Counted from the first letter of the stretch, positions 34,971-44,249 are shown. The stretch: DNA of 49,471 bases from Pseudoxanthomonas sp. (GCF_024710765.1 NZ_JANJUE010000014.1:1-49471); one strand, 5' to 3'. A program made the numbers and translations. The notes: a model not told the origin generated them from the sequence alone.

Positions 34971-35633
34971 TCAGGCCGATGCGCGTCTCACGTCCGCCAG
35001 CCAGCGCCAGAAGCGGTCCTCCGAATGGGCATCATGAATGCTGGCGGTGCGGCGGACGATGACGGAAGCGGTGCTGGGAACATCCAGATCCAAGTCACGC
35101 TCCACATGCGCGCGGAAGCGGACGGGAGGCAGGTATCCGTCTGCCGGCCCATACCCCATGGCGTAGGCGTCGGCGGCGGTCATGCCGAAGTAGTCCGGCG
35201 CGGACAGTTCCGGATAGCCCAGCGCCAACAGCCTCAGCAGGTGCATCGGATCATCCGCCAGTTCGCATAACAGGCCGGGGCCTTCGGTTGCCCCGACGTG
35301 GACCAGGCGCTGGTGGCCCTGATCGTCCAGCCACAGTCCCGCCTGTGAGCCATCCATGCCCGTATCGACGAACAGGACCAGCCGATCCGTCACCTGGGCC
35401 CGTTCGCAGCGCGTCCAGGCCTGCGTCTCCGCGACCTTCGGCATTCTCAGGGTGACCCGGGACGAGCCCGCCTCGTCCCCCGGATACAGACGCGCGCACA
35501 TCCCCTTTTCACCGGTGGTCACAAAGCCCCACGCCTCCAGCCATTCCAGGGTCGTCCACAACACGGGCGGCATCGGGTTGGCCGCGGGAAACGCGGCGGC
35601 GAAGGATGCGGCGAAGCCGTGAAACCGCTTCAT
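34971..35633 (-). CDS. Conserved protein of unknown function, coupled to the SUFU-like gene
   Basis: A 220-residue protein I cannot assign. It is cytoplasmic-looking, with an N-terminal winged-helix-like stretch (LWTTLEWLEAWGFVTTGE) and a middle LLRLLALGYPELSAPDYFGMTAADAYAMGY, and ends in a Trp-rich helix (SEDRFWRWLADVRRASA). Its ATG overlaps the stop of the upstream SUFU-like gene by four bases, so they are co-translated. A toxin-immunity or partner role is only a guess. Confidence 0.5.
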   Translation of the reverse strand: MKRFHGFAASFAAAFPAANPMPPVLWTTLEWLEAWGFVTTGEKGMCARLYPGDEAGSSRVTLRMPKVAETQAWTRCERAQVTDRLVLFVDTGMDGSQAGLWLDDQGHQRLVHVGATEGPGLLCELADDPMHLLRLLALGYPELSAPDYFGMTAADAYAMGYGPADGYLPPVRFRAHVERDLDLDVPSTASVIVRRTASIHDAHSEDRFWRWLADVRRASA

Positions 35634-36445
35634 GCGTGGCTCCATTGCGCTTGGGGCACATCGTTGACGTGCCCGCCGGGCACCCGGCCCAACCGTTCGG
35701 CCACGGCCCGGACCTGGCCTGCGAAACCGCCCTCCTCCGCTTCCAGCGCGCGCCTGCGCGCCGCCGGCACCAGGGTCAGCGCGACCACGCTCACCGGTCC
35801 GTGCGGTGTTGCAAACCGGGAAGGAACATCGGCAGCCGGAACGCCAACCAGGACCGTCGCCAGCCCGCCCACCGAAAGCCAGCCCTCCGGCAGTCCGGAC
35901 AGCGCCATCTGCAGGCTCATCACGCCATGCTCGCGCAGCAGCGGCAGGAAGCGACCGTGCATCGCCGCGTTCTGGCTGACCTGGTGAACGAGATCGAACA
36001 GCCAGGAGTTCGCGACGTCATCGAAGCGGCCGCGCGCTTCCGCATAGACCTCCAGGCCAAGTCCCGGCGTGACCGCGCGGGCGCCCGCGGCGCCGAAGGG
36101 ATTGTCGGGATCGAACGGATCGAACGGATCCGACAGGCCGTCACTGCATACCAGTGTCGTGTCGGGGCGATGGATGACCCGCCATGCCTGCCGCAATGCC
36201 GGCCAGACCGGTCCCCCGGCGAAGACCGGATGCCGCGGCGGCGCCAGTGCGTGGGGAGCGACCCTGCCCAGGCCGGCAAAGAAAGTCTGTCGCGCCCGCG
36301 CCATCGCCGTCAGTGCCGCTTCGTTGAGCCGCGGCTCTTGCGGCGTCGTGAACGGCGACGCGGGCGAGCGCGGTGGCGTCGGGGTGACGTCGGCGGATTC
36401 GGCGCCGGATGGACGGGCGTTTGATTCGATGTTCCAGTGGTTCAT
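35630..36445 (-). CDS. Suppressor-of-fused (SUFU)-like protein
   Basis: A 271-residue protein. DTTLVCSDGLSDPFD followed by GLGLEVYAEARG resembles the bacterial suppressor-of-fused domain, as does the later ATVLVGVPA strand; SUFU proteins in bacteria often serve as immunity proteins to polymorphic or LXG toxins. The N-terminal 45 residues are Pro/Ser-rich. The chosen ATG (36443-36445) lacks a Shine-Dalgarno sequence, so the start is uncertain. Translationally coupled to the following gene. No toxin gene is adjacent. Confidence 0.45.
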   Translation of the reverse strand: MNHWNIESNARPSGAESADVTPTPPRSPASPFTTPQEPRLNEAALTAMARARQTFFAGLGRVAPHALAPPRHPVFAGGPVWPALRQAWRVIHRPDTTLVCSDGLSDPFDPFDPDNPFGAAGARAVTPGLGLEVYAEARGRFDDVANSWLFDLVHQVSQNAAMHGRFLPLLREHGVMSLQMALSGLPEGWLSVGGLATVLVGVPAADVPSRFATPHGPVSVVALTLVPAARRRALEAEEGGFAGQVRAVAERLGRVPGGHVNDVPQAQWSHA

Positions 36446-36599
36446 GTGATCTGTGGAGGTTCCGGACGGGGCGCCGCGGGGGTTTCCCCGTTCCGGCGAG
36501 CACCAGGGAAAAGACCACGCAGGCATCGGCCCGGGCCATCGGAAACCTCCTAAAAGGCCGAGCGGTCTCGTGTCTCCCCGAAACTCACCGACTCGTACT

Positions 36600-36618
36600 G
36601 ATAACGTTTCTCATTTAC
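36600..36618. promoter_or_regulatory. Fur box upstream of the siderophore receptor
   Basis: GATAACGTTTCTCATTTAC matches 13 of 19 consensus positions and lies 31-49 bases before the receptor start. Iron-dependent repression of the receptor and following gene is likely. Confidence 0.75.
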
Positions 36619-36648
36619 AATGAGGCGTTCCTTGCCGCCCCCACCCCC

Positions 36649-38811
36649 ATGCACGCATTCCGTCCCCACCTGCTCGCCACGGCCCTGCTGGCCGCCCTCC
36701 CCTCCCTCGCGCTCGCCCAGGCCAGCGCGGACGCACCGGTCGAACTGGACCGCGTCAGCGTCTCCGCCAGCACCAGCCGCATCCCCGACTCCGCCGCCGC
36801 GCTGCCCAACACGATCACCGTTATCGACAAGGTCCAGCTGGATCAGCAACTGGCGCTGACCCAGGACCTGTCGCAGGTGCTGGCCAACCTGATTCCCTCG
36901 TTCACGCCGTCGCGGCAGAAGCTGACCAATGCCGGCGAGAACCTGCGCGGGCGCAAGCCGCTGTACCTGGTGGATGGCGTGCCGCAGTCAACGCCGCTGC
37001 GCGAAGGGGGTCGTGACGGCCATACCATCGATCCGGCGATGATCGAGCGCATCGAGGTCATCCACGGCGCCAACGCATTGCAGGGCCTGGGCGCTTCCGG
37101 CGGCATCATCAACATCATCACCAAGCGCGCGCCACGCAAGGATGGCTATCGCTTCCATGACGTCTCCGTCGGCGCCAGCACCGCGCTGCCGCACGAGAGC
37201 GACAGCACCGGATACCGCGCCTCCTACGTGTTCGGCATGCGCGAAGGCGCGTTCGACTTCGTCGGCGGTGCGTCGTATGCCAGCGAGGGCCTGTACCACG
37301 ACGGCGACGGCCGCGCGATCGCGGTCAACGACATCCAGGGCGACCTGATGGACGCGCGCAGCCACAACCTGTTCGCCAAGGCCGGCTGGAACATCGACGG
37401 GAACCGCCGCCTGCAGCTCAGCGCCAACCGCTACGAACTGGTGGGCAACAACGACTACGTGACGGTCAACGGCAATCCGGCGACCGGCGAGCTGGCGACT
37501 TCCAGGCGCGGCAGCAAGCCCGGCGAGGGAACCCGCAACCTGTCCACCTCCCTGGGCGTGGACTACACCGACAAGGATCTGGCCGGCGGCTACCTGCAGG
37601 CGCAGCTGTACTGGGTGGACTTCAAGGGCCGCTATGGCAGCACCGACTGGGAAGACTTCTGGGGCGACGGCCGCGATCCGCACTGGTTCGATCAATCGCA
37701 GAACCTGTCCGAGAAACTGGGCGGCAAGTTCAGCTGGTCGCGCGGCAACCTGTTCGACCAGAACCTGCGCGTGACCCTGGGCCTGGACATCGCCCGCGAC
37801 AAGACCCGGCAGGAACTGGTGCGCGCGCGCATGGCCTGGGTGCCGGAAACCATCTATGAATCCTGGTCGCCGTTCGTGCAGGCCGAATGGTGGATGACCG
37901 AATCGCTGATGTTCACCGCCGGACTGCGCCATGAGCGCGGCAAGCTGAAGGTGGACGATTACCTGACGGTTCCGGATCAGCGCACCAACCCGCCGGGCGT
38001 GCGTGGCACCCGTTACTTCGTCGAGGGCGGCGAGCCGGAAACCCGCGAGACCATGCCCAACGCCGGCATCGTCTGGGAAGCCACCGACGCGCTGAAGTTC
38101 TACGCTTCGTACTCCGAGGGTTATACCGTCGCCGACATCGGCCGCGTCCTGCGCGGCATCACCGCGCCCGGCCAGCGCGTCGACAACCTCGTCGATCTGC
38201 AGCCGGTGATCGCCGACAACCAGGAAATCGGCCTGGACTACGACGACGGCCGCTGGCTGGTGCACCTGGCCGCATACTGGTCCGATTCGGATCTGGGCGC
38301 GCGCCTGAACTACGATACCGCCACCCGCACCTACAAGGTCGCGCGCGAGCGCACCGAAATCAAGGGCATCGATGGCAGCGTCGCCTACCAGGCGCGGAAC
38401 GGCATGCGCGCCGGAATCGCCTACGCGCGCAGCGAAGGCCGCTATGACAGCGATCGCGACAACCGGGTGGACAGCGATCTGCCCGGCGTGAACGTCAGCC
38501 CCGACCGCTGGACCGCCTTCTGGGAAGTGCCGGTGACGCCTTCGGCCGACCTGCGCCTGCAGGCCAGCCGCTCCGAGGACCGCAGTTTCGACTTCCGCGG
38601 CGTCACCAATCCCAACACCCGTTTCGACGGTTACACCACCGTGGATCTGCTCAGCCGCTTCCGCCTGCCCGTCGGCACGCTCAGCGTCGGCATCGAAAAC
38701 CTGTTCAACGAGCAGTACGTGACCTACTACTCGCAGAGCACGCCGCGCGAGGACACCTATGTCGCCGGTCGCGGACGGGTGCTCTCGCTGAGCTGGGCAC
38801 ACCGCTTCTAA
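36649..38811 (+). CDS. TonB-dependent siderophore receptor
   Basis: A 720-residue outer-membrane receptor: signal peptide (LLATALLAALPSLALAQ), plug domain with PNTITVIDKVQLDQQ, GRKPLYLVDGVPQSTPLR and IEVIHGANALQGLGASGGIINI, then a barrel ending in WAHRF. Plug style resembles receptors for carboxylate/hydroxamate siderophores such as aerobactin or vibrioferrin types (PvuA/IutA), but ligand assignment is tentative. The ATG at 36649 is the first credible start; the frame opens far upstream through the Fur box. The PepSY gene follows by 21 bases. Confidence 0.9.
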   Translation: MHAFRPHLLATALLAALPSLALAQASADAPVELDRVSVSASTSRIPDSAAALPNTITVIDKVQLDQQLALTQDLSQVLANLIPSFTPSRQKLTNAGENLRGRKPLYLVDGVPQSTPLREGGRDGHTIDPAMIERIEVIHGANALQGLGASGGIINIITKRAPRKDGYRFHDVSVGASTALPHESDSTGYRASYVFGMREGAFDFVGGASYASEGLYHDGDGRAIAVNDIQGDLMDARSHNLFAKAGWNIDGNRRLQLSANRYELVGNNDYVTVNGNPATGELATSRRGSKPGEGTRNLSTSLGVDYTDKDLAGGYLQAQLYWVDFKGRYGSTDWEDFWGDGRDPHWFDQSQNLSEKLGGKFSWSRGNLFDQNLRVTLGLDIARDKTRQELVRARMAWVPETIYESWSPFVQAEWWMTESLMFTAGLRHERGKLKVDDYLTVPDQRTNPPGVRGTRYFVEGGEPETRETMPNAGIVWEATDALKFYASYSEGYTVADIGRVLRGITAPGQRVDNLVDLQPVIADNQEIGLDYDDGRWLVHLAAYWSDSDLGARLNYDTATRTYKVARERTEIKGIDGSVAYQARNGMRAGIAYARSEGRYDSDRDNRVDSDLPGVNVSPDRWTAFWEVPVTPSADLRLQASRSEDRSFDFRGVTNPNTRFDGYTTVDLLSRFRLPVGTLSVGIENLFNEQYVTYYSQSTPREDTYVAGRGRVLSLSWAHRF

Positions 38812-38832
38812 GCCCCTGACACAGCGCCCCGC

Positions 38833-39948
38833 ATGCCGCATCGCCAGGCCACGTCTCCTTCCGCGCCGCCACGCCACCGCGTTCGCGGCGCGCTGAAGTG
38901 GCTGCACCTGTGGCTGGGACTGATCGTCGGCACGGTGTTCGCGCTGGTCGCCCTCAGCGGCACCGTGCTGACCTTCCAGCGCGAGATCCTGCTCGCCCAG
39001 CATCCGGAGTGGACCCGGCACCCGCTGCCGGATGCGGAGGCGCAGGCGCAGGCGTTCACGCGGCTCCTGGCCGAATGGCAACCGCGCGGCCTGCGCTCGG
39101 CGGACATCCCGTCGGAGCGCCTGCCGGTCTGGCAGGCGTACTTTCCGGACGGCGAACGCCGCTACTTCGATCCGGCCAGCGGCGAACTGCTGCTGATCCG
39201 CAACGCCGACAACGACCCGGTGCTGTGGCTGCGCGAACTGCACACGCACCTGCTGTACGGGGAAACCGGCGAGGATCTGCTCGGCGTGTGCGGACTGATC
39301 GCGGTGTTCCTGCTGCTGTCCGGGCTGTACCTGTGGTGGCCGCGCAAGGGCGCGCTCGCCGCCAGCCTGCGCTGGCATGCCGGCCCTCCCACCCGGCGCT
39401 GGCTGAGCTGGCACCGCAGCACCGGGGCGCTGCTGTTGCCATTGCTGCTGCTGGCGACGGTCACCGGCGTGGCGATCGTCTATCACGACGTGGTGCGGCC
39501 GGCGCTGCGCTGGAGTTTCGACGACGGTCCGGAGGTGGTGCCGCCGCTGCCGATGGCCTCCCTCCAGGCCGAGGTCGACTGGGCCGCGATCCTGCGCGCC
39601 GCGCAGGCAGCGGTCGAAGGTGGTGAACTGCGGCGCATCTCGCCGCCGGACGACCAGGACGCGCTGGTCGCGATCCGCTATCGGGCGGTCGGCGAGTGGC
39701 ATCCGAACGGCCGCAGCCAGGTCTGGCTGGATCCCTACGCCGCCCGCGTGGTCCAGATCCACGCCGCCACCCGCCAGGGCGCGGGCGCGCGCATCGACGA
39801 AGCGATGTATCCCCTGCATGGCGGCTTCATCGGCGGCTGGCCCTGGCAATGGGCGGTGGCCGCTTCTGGCCTGCTGCCGCTGTTTTTCCTGGTCACCGGC
39901 TTCCTGTTCTGGCGCGCGCGCCGCCGCCGCGCCGTCACGGATCCTTAA
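38833..39948 (+). CDS. PepSY-domain membrane protein (iron-uptake reductase-like)
   Basis: A 371-residue inner-membrane protein with four helices (about residues 20-45, 150-175, 195-220, 335-360) and periplasmic PepSY-like segments between them. Motifs LKWLHLWLGLIVG, LRELHTHLLYG and RRWLSWHRSTGALLLP carry His residues consistent with heme-linked ferric-siderophore reductases of the PepSY-TM family. Directly behind a Fur-controlled siderophore receptor, it probably releases iron reductively in the periplasm. Confidence 0.85.
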   Translation: MPHRQATSPSAPPRHRVRGALKWLHLWLGLIVGTVFALVALSGTVLTFQREILLAQHPEWTRHPLPDAEAQAQAFTRLLAEWQPRGLRSADIPSERLPVWQAYFPDGERRYFDPASGELLLIRNADNDPVLWLRELHTHLLYGETGEDLLGVCGLIAVFLLLSGLYLWWPRKGALAASLRWHAGPPTRRWLSWHRSTGALLLPLLLLATVTGVAIVYHDVVRPALRWSFDDGPEVVPPLPMASLQAEVDWAAILRAAQAAVEGGELRRISPPDDQDALVAIRYRAVGEWHPNGRSQVWLDPYAARVVQIHAATRQGAGARIDEAMYPLHGGFIGGWPWQWAVAASGLLPLFFLVTGFLFWRARRRRAVTDP

Positions 39949-39996
39949 GAAGCCACGGCTAAGCTCGCCAGGCCACCCCGGCCCAAGGAGGATTCC

Positions 39997-40332
39997 ATGG
40001 CAGGCAAATTCGTGATCGGCAAGCGCAGCAACGGCGATTTCCAGTTCAACCTGAAGGCCGGCAACGGCCAGGTCATCCTCGGCAGCCAGGGTTACGCCGA
40101 CAAGGCTGGATGCAGGAACGGCATCGATTCGGTGAAGAAGAACGGCGCCGACGATGCCCGCTACGAGCGCAAGCTATCCACCAACAACAAGTTCTTCTTC
40201 AACCTGCTGGCCGGCAACGGGCAGGTCATCGGCACCAGCGAAATGTACGAATCCGAATCCGGCCGCGAAAGCGGTATCACTTCGGTGAAGAACAACGCGC
40301 CGGATGCCGACGTGGTCGACGAAACCGTCTGA
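39997..40332 (+). CDS. YegP family (DUF1508) protein
   Basis: A 111-residue protein with two tandem copies of the DUF1508 unit: FQFNLKAGNGQVILGSQGYADKAGCRNGI and FFFNLLAGNGQVIGTSEMYESESGRESGI. Each forms a small beta-alpha fold. Length and duplication match YegP. AAGGAGG nine bases before the ATG is near-ideal. Function unknown; monocistronic. Confidence 0.95.
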   Translation: MAGKFVIGKRSNGDFQFNLKAGNGQVILGSQGYADKAGCRNGIDSVKKNGADDARYERKLSTNNKFFFNLLAGNGQVIGTSEMYESESGRESGITSVKNNAPDADVVDETV

Positions 40333-40580
40333 TTTGATTCCGCGCGGCCCGATCCGTCGTTCCCTTCGACGGCGGACGGGCGCCGCGACGCCGTGCCCAC
40401 GCGATGTGGCACGGCGACGGCATGGCCGCACGCATCTGTCGTCCTGACCGGCGATGGAAAAAGCGCTTATCGATTTGACAAAATCGTCCTCCGCTCCGTT
40501 TTCCTTCGCTGCGACCTTCCGTCGCGTTGAGCCCACGCACGCGCACTGCCAACATCGGGTCCCGATTCAGGAGACTCCCT

Positions 40581-41009
40581 ATGGAAGGCAACAATGGGTT
40601 GCTGTTGGCCGCCATGGGCACGGCGCTCGCCGCTGCCCTGCATGTCGGCTGCATTGTCTTCGGCCCTGCCTGGTACGACGCCCTGGGCGCCGGCGAACGG
40701 ATGGTCCGCTGGTCGCGCGAGCGCCGCTGGCGGCCGACGCTGATCACCGGCGCGACCACGCTCGTGCTGGTGATCTGGGCGCTGTACGCGCTCGCCGGCG
40801 CGGGGATGCTCCCCGCCCTGCCGGCCGCCCGCTTCATCCTGCCCGCGATCACCGCCCTCCTGCTGTTGCGCGGCGTTGCCGGCCTGGTCATCGCCGGATT
40901 TCGGCCCGGCTACAACGGTGTCCGCTTCTGGATCATCAGTTCGGCGGCCTGCCTCATGCTCGGCGGGCTGTACCTGGCCGGAACCCTGCAGGCCTGGCCC
41001 CGGCTGTAG
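40581..41009 (+). CDS. Small four-helix membrane protein
   Basis: A 142-residue inner-membrane protein with about four hydrophobic helices (residues 6-28, 52-75, 82-102, 112-135). I do not recognise the family. The ATG at 40581 follows AGGAG; a longer frame is open upstream. It ends 39 bases before dusB, so co-transcription is possible. Confidence 0.7.
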   Translation: MEGNNGLLLAAMGTALAAALHVGCIVFGPAWYDALGAGERMVRWSRERRWRPTLITGATTLVLVIWALYALAGAGMLPALPAARFILPAITALLLLRGVAGLVIAGFRPGYNGVRFWIISSAACLMLGGLYLAGTLQAWPRL

Positions 41010-41048
41010 GCACACATCCCCGCGCATCCGCCGCACTACAATGTGCAC

Positions 41049-42047
41049 ATGCGCATCGGCCCCCACCACATCGATACCCCGGTGATCCTGGCCCCCATGG
41101 CCGGGGTCACCGACAAGCCGTTCCGGCAGCTGTGCAAGCGGCTGGGTGCGGGGCTGGCGGTGTCGGAGATGACCATCAGCGATGCGCGCTTCTGGAAAAC
41201 CGACAAATCGCGCCGGCGCATGGACCATGACGGCGAACCGGCTCCGATCAGCGTCCAGATCGCCGGCACCGAACCGCGCCAGTTGGCCGAGGCCGCGCGC
41301 TACAACGTCGATCACGGCGCGCAGATCATCGACATCAACATGGGCTGCCCGGCCAAGAAGGTCTGCAATGCCTGGGCCGGCTCGGCGCTGATGCGCGACG
41401 AACCACTGGTCGCGCGCATCCTGGAGGCCGTTGTGGCCTCGGTCGACGTACCGGTGACCCTGAAGATCCGCACCGGCTGGGATTGCGACCACCGCAACGG
41501 GCCGGTGATCGCGCGCATCGCCGAGGCCAGCGGCATCGCCGCGCTCGCGGTGCATGGCCGCACCCGCGATCAGCAGTACACCGGCCTGGCCGAGTACGAC
41601 ACCATCGCCGCGATCAAGGCCGAACTGGACATACCGGTGTTCGCCAACGGCGATGTCGATTCACCGCGAAAGGCGGCGGCGGTGCTGAAAGCCACCGGCG
41701 CCGATGCGGTGATGATCGGCCGCGCCGCGCAGGGCCGGCCGTGGATTTTCCGCGAGGTGGCGCATTTCCTCGCCACCGGCGAAAGCCTGCCCGCGCCCAC
41801 GCTGGTCGAGGTCCGCGATGTCCTGCTCGGCCACCTGCACGCGCTGCATGCGTTCTATGGCGAAGCGCAGGGCGTGCGGATCGCCCGCAAGCACCTGGGC
41901 TGGTACGCGAAGGATCGGCCCGAGAACGCCGCGTTCCGCGCGGTGGTCAACCGCGCCGAGACCGCGGAAGCGCAAGTGGCCTTGACCGCCGATTATTTCG
42001 ACGCCCTGATCGCCGGCGTCACCCCGGAGTTGCCTGCCGCCGCTTGA
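41049..42047 (+). CDS. dusB: tRNA-dihydrouridine synthase DusB
   Basis: A 332-residue flavoenzyme reducing uridines in the tRNA D-loop. FMN-barrel opening IDTPVILAPMAGVTDKPFR, the catalytic NMGCPAKKVC (Cys), HGRTRDQQYTG and the FANGDV/GRAAQGRPW segments identify the Dus family; the DusB-like spacing and length fit. The ATG at 41049 (MRIGPHH) is preferred over the GTG six bases earlier. The fis gene, which follows dusB in enterobacteria, is absent here. Confidence 0.95.
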   Translation: MRIGPHHIDTPVILAPMAGVTDKPFRQLCKRLGAGLAVSEMTISDARFWKTDKSRRRMDHDGEPAPISVQIAGTEPRQLAEAARYNVDHGAQIIDINMGCPAKKVCNAWAGSALMRDEPLVARILEAVVASVDVPVTLKIRTGWDCDHRNGPVIARIAEASGIAALAVHGRTRDQQYTGLAEYDTIAAIKAELDIPVFANGDVDSPRKAAAVLKATGADAVMIGRAAQGRPWIFREVAHFLATGESLPAPTLVEVRDVLLGHLHALHAFYGEAQGVRIARKHLGWYAKDRPENAAFRAVVNRAETAEAQVALTADYFDALIAGVTPELPAAA

Positions 42048-42060
42048 CCGGAGCCGTGCC

Positions 42061-42885
42061 ATGAGCGAATCCCCGTCTCCCGCGTATCTGCATGGTTTCT
42101 CGCCGGTGGAACAGGCCCGCCTGATGAAGCAGGCCCGACTGGCCGAATCCACCATCTTCAGCCGCATCGACTACACCGGCGCGCGCCGCGCGCTGGAAGT
42201 CGGCAGCGGGGTCGGTGCGCAGACCGAGATCCTGTTGCGGCGATTCCCGGACATCCACATGACCTGCGTGGATCTCAACCCGCTGCAACTGGAGGCCGCG
42301 CGCCGCAACCTGGCGCAGATGCCCTGGTACCGGGACCGCTACGAACTGCACGAGGCCGACGCCACCAACCTGCCGTTCGAACCGCGCAGCTTCGATGCGG
42401 CGTTCCTGTGCTGGGTGCTCGAACACGTGCCCTCGCCGCAACGCGTGCTCAACGAGGTCCGGCGCGTGCTGGCGCCGGGATCGCCGGTCTACGTCACCGA
42501 GGTGATGAACTCCTCGTTCCTGCTGCATCCCTACTCGCCCAACGTCTGGCGCTACTGGATGGCATTCAACGATTTCCAGTACGACAACGGCGGCGATCCC
42601 TTCGTCGGCGCCAAGCTCGGCAACCTGCTGCTGGCCGGCGGCTACCGGGACGTGCAGACCGAGATCAAGACCTTCCATTTCGACAACCGCGAACCGGCAC
42701 GGCGCAAGACCATGATCGCGTTCTGGGAGGAACTGCTGCTGTCGGCGTCGGATCAGCTGCTGGACGCCGGCCGGGTCACCCCCGACGTGGTCGAGGGCAT
42801 GCGCCGCGAGATGAACGACGTGCAGAACGATCCCAACGCGGTGTTCTTCTACGCCTTCGTGCAGGCCAGCGCGACGGTCTACTGA
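42061..42885 (+). CDS. Class I SAM-dependent methyltransferase
   Basis: A 274-residue enzyme with Rossmann motif I ALEVGSGVGAQTE near residue 44, motif II CVDLNP, and motif post-I LCWVLEHVPSP. The substrate is not evident. It starts 13 bases after dusB and forms a likely operon, so an RNA or small-molecule substrate is possible; similar genes are usually annotated only as methyltransferase. Confidence 0.9.
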   Translation: MSESPSPAYLHGFSPVEQARLMKQARLAESTIFSRIDYTGARRALEVGSGVGAQTEILLRRFPDIHMTCVDLNPLQLEAARRNLAQMPWYRDRYELHEADATNLPFEPRSFDAAFLCWVLEHVPSPQRVLNEVRRVLAPGSPVYVTEVMNSSFLLHPYSPNVWRYWMAFNDFQYDNGGDPFVGAKLGNLLLAGGYRDVQTEIKTFHFDNREPARRKTMIAFWEELLLSASDQLLDAGRVTPDVVEGMRREMNDVQNDPNAVFFYAFVQASATVY

Positions 42886-42925
42886 TTCCGTGGAGGTCGC
42901 GTCGCGATCCGCCACACGGGCGGGA

Positions 42926-44023
42926 TCAAGGCGCGCCCGGTACCGGCGTGTCGCCCGGCACGGCGGGTTCTTCCACGATGGCGCCGCGCAGCGGCCCGGC
43001 GTCGGCATGCCAGATGCGCTGCCAGGTCGCGGCCAGCAGGGTGCGCAGTCCGCGCCAGCCCGAGATCGGCGAGTGCCACGGCTGCTGCACCGGCGGTATC
43101 GCAAGCCAGCGGTCGTCCCGGCGGCGCGCGACCTCGAAACTGAAGGTGTAGTCGGGTTCCAGACCCATCCGCAGATCCGACAGCACCAGCGTGCCGTCCC
43201 CACGCACCCGCGCGCGCATGAAGCCGCGGTTGAACCATTGCAGGCGCCGCACCGCCGGAACATCGCGGGCCTCGGCCAGCGCCTGCACCTGGGAGGGATA
43301 GCCGCGGAACGCCATGGCACCCCGGTCGGAGACCACCGAATACTCCGCTTCGACGTAGCCGGAAGGTGTCATCGCCACGACCCGCCACAGCAGGGTATTG
43401 AACGGCATCGGCACGCTGAAATGATGCGCGTCCTTCAGCCCCATCGCAGCCAGCGAACGTTCGGCGGCGCGATCGACCTGCGCCTTGGCCAGCAACGACC
43501 AGCCCAGGTAGGCACTGCTCAGCACCAGTCCCGCCAGCAGCGCGCGTTGGGCGACACGCCGGTCGCGCCAACACCAGGCCAGCACACAGGCAACCAGCAA
43601 CCAGACCGTGTACAGCGGATCGATGATGAAGACGCTGGACCACATGGTCGGATGCGGATGCAGCGGCCACCACAGCTGGGTACCGTAGACGGTGAAGGCG
43701 TCGAGCAAGGGATGGGTGATCAGGGCCAGCTGGATGGCCCAGAACCAGCGCGCCGACGCCTGCGCGACGCGACCGCCGCGGCGCCTGCACAGCCACCAGA
43801 TCAGCCAGCCGACCCACGGCAGCACGAACAGCGAGTGGCTGAAACTGCGGTGCATCGTCATCAGCGCCACCGGATCATCGGTGAGCAGCGCGATCGGCAG
43901 GCTGTCGAGGTCGGGCAACGTGCCCAGCGCGGCGCCTGCCAGCAACGCGGCGCGGCGATGCCCGGCGGGCGCGATGGCGGCGGCGATGGCGCCACCAAGG
44001 ACGATCTGGGAGAGGGAATCCAT
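42926..44023 (-). CDS. YdjM/DUF457-type membrane-bound metal-dependent hydrolase
   Basis: A 365-residue membrane protein. The N-terminal half has the DUF457 pattern: DSLSQIVLGGA, LGTLPDLDSLP, HRSFSHSLF and HPLLDAFTVYGTQLWWP, with conserved His/Asp residues that would bind metal. About six helices; the C-terminal 170 residues are soluble. Related E. coli ydjM is LexA-controlled; no SOS box is seen here. Convergent with the methyltransferase. Confidence 0.85.
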   Translation of the reverse strand: MDSLSQIVLGGAIAAAIAPAGHRRAALLAGAALGTLPDLDSLPIALLTDDPVALMTMHRSFSHSLFVLPWVGWLIWWLCRRRGGRVAQASARWFWAIQLALITHPLLDAFTVYGTQLWWPLHPHPTMWSSVFIIDPLYTVWLLVACVLAWCWRDRRVAQRALLAGLVLSSAYLGWSLLAKAQVDRAAERSLAAMGLKDAHHFSVPMPFNTLLWRVVAMTPSGYVEAEYSVVSDRGAMAFRGYPSQVQALAEARDVPAVRRLQWFNRGFMRARVRGDGTLVLSDLRMGLEPDYTFSFEVARRRDDRWLAIPPVQQPWHSPISGWRGLRTLLAATWQRIWHADAGPLRGAIVEEPAVPGDTPVPGAP

Positions 44024-44064
44024 GACGGGATGCTAGCAGTTGCCTGGCTGGCGCGATGGATAAG

Positions 44065-44230
44065 GCGAAGAGCAAATCCCCCTCAATCCCCCTTTTTCAA
44101 AGGGGGAGGTGAATCCTCCAATCAGGATGGAAACTGCTTTCCCATACCCCCTTGACCAGCCATGCGGCTGTTGAACGCGAAAAAAGGGGGGGGCGGCCGC
44201 GCAGCGGACGACGGGGGATTTGCTGTTCGC
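44065..44230. mobile_element. MITE-like element with 18 bp terminal inverted repeats
   Basis: GCGAAGAGCAAATCCCCC (44065-44082) and its inverted copy GGGGGATTTGCTGTTCGC (44213-44230) match at 17 of 18 positions and bound a 166 bp non-coding unit. Inside are a perfect hairpin CCCCCTTT/AAAGGGGG (44087-44105) and a G8 run preceded by A6. The left end, AAATCCCCCTCAATCCCCCTTTTTCAAAGGGGG-like, matches a widely dispersed bacterial repeat. No target-site duplication or transposase is visible. Confidence 0.7.
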
Positions 44231-44249
44231 GCTGAATCCAAGCCGGCCA

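Noticed and set aside
36988-39849. Very long minus-strand open frame across the TonB receptor and PepSY genes
   Set aside because: The composition (Gln/Arg/Ala/His-rich) is the usual antisense shadow of GC-rich codon use; the plus-strand genes have clear family motifs.
41049-42060. dusB-fis operon
   Set aside because: The next gene is a methyltransferase; no fis-like helix-turn-helix of about 98 residues is present.
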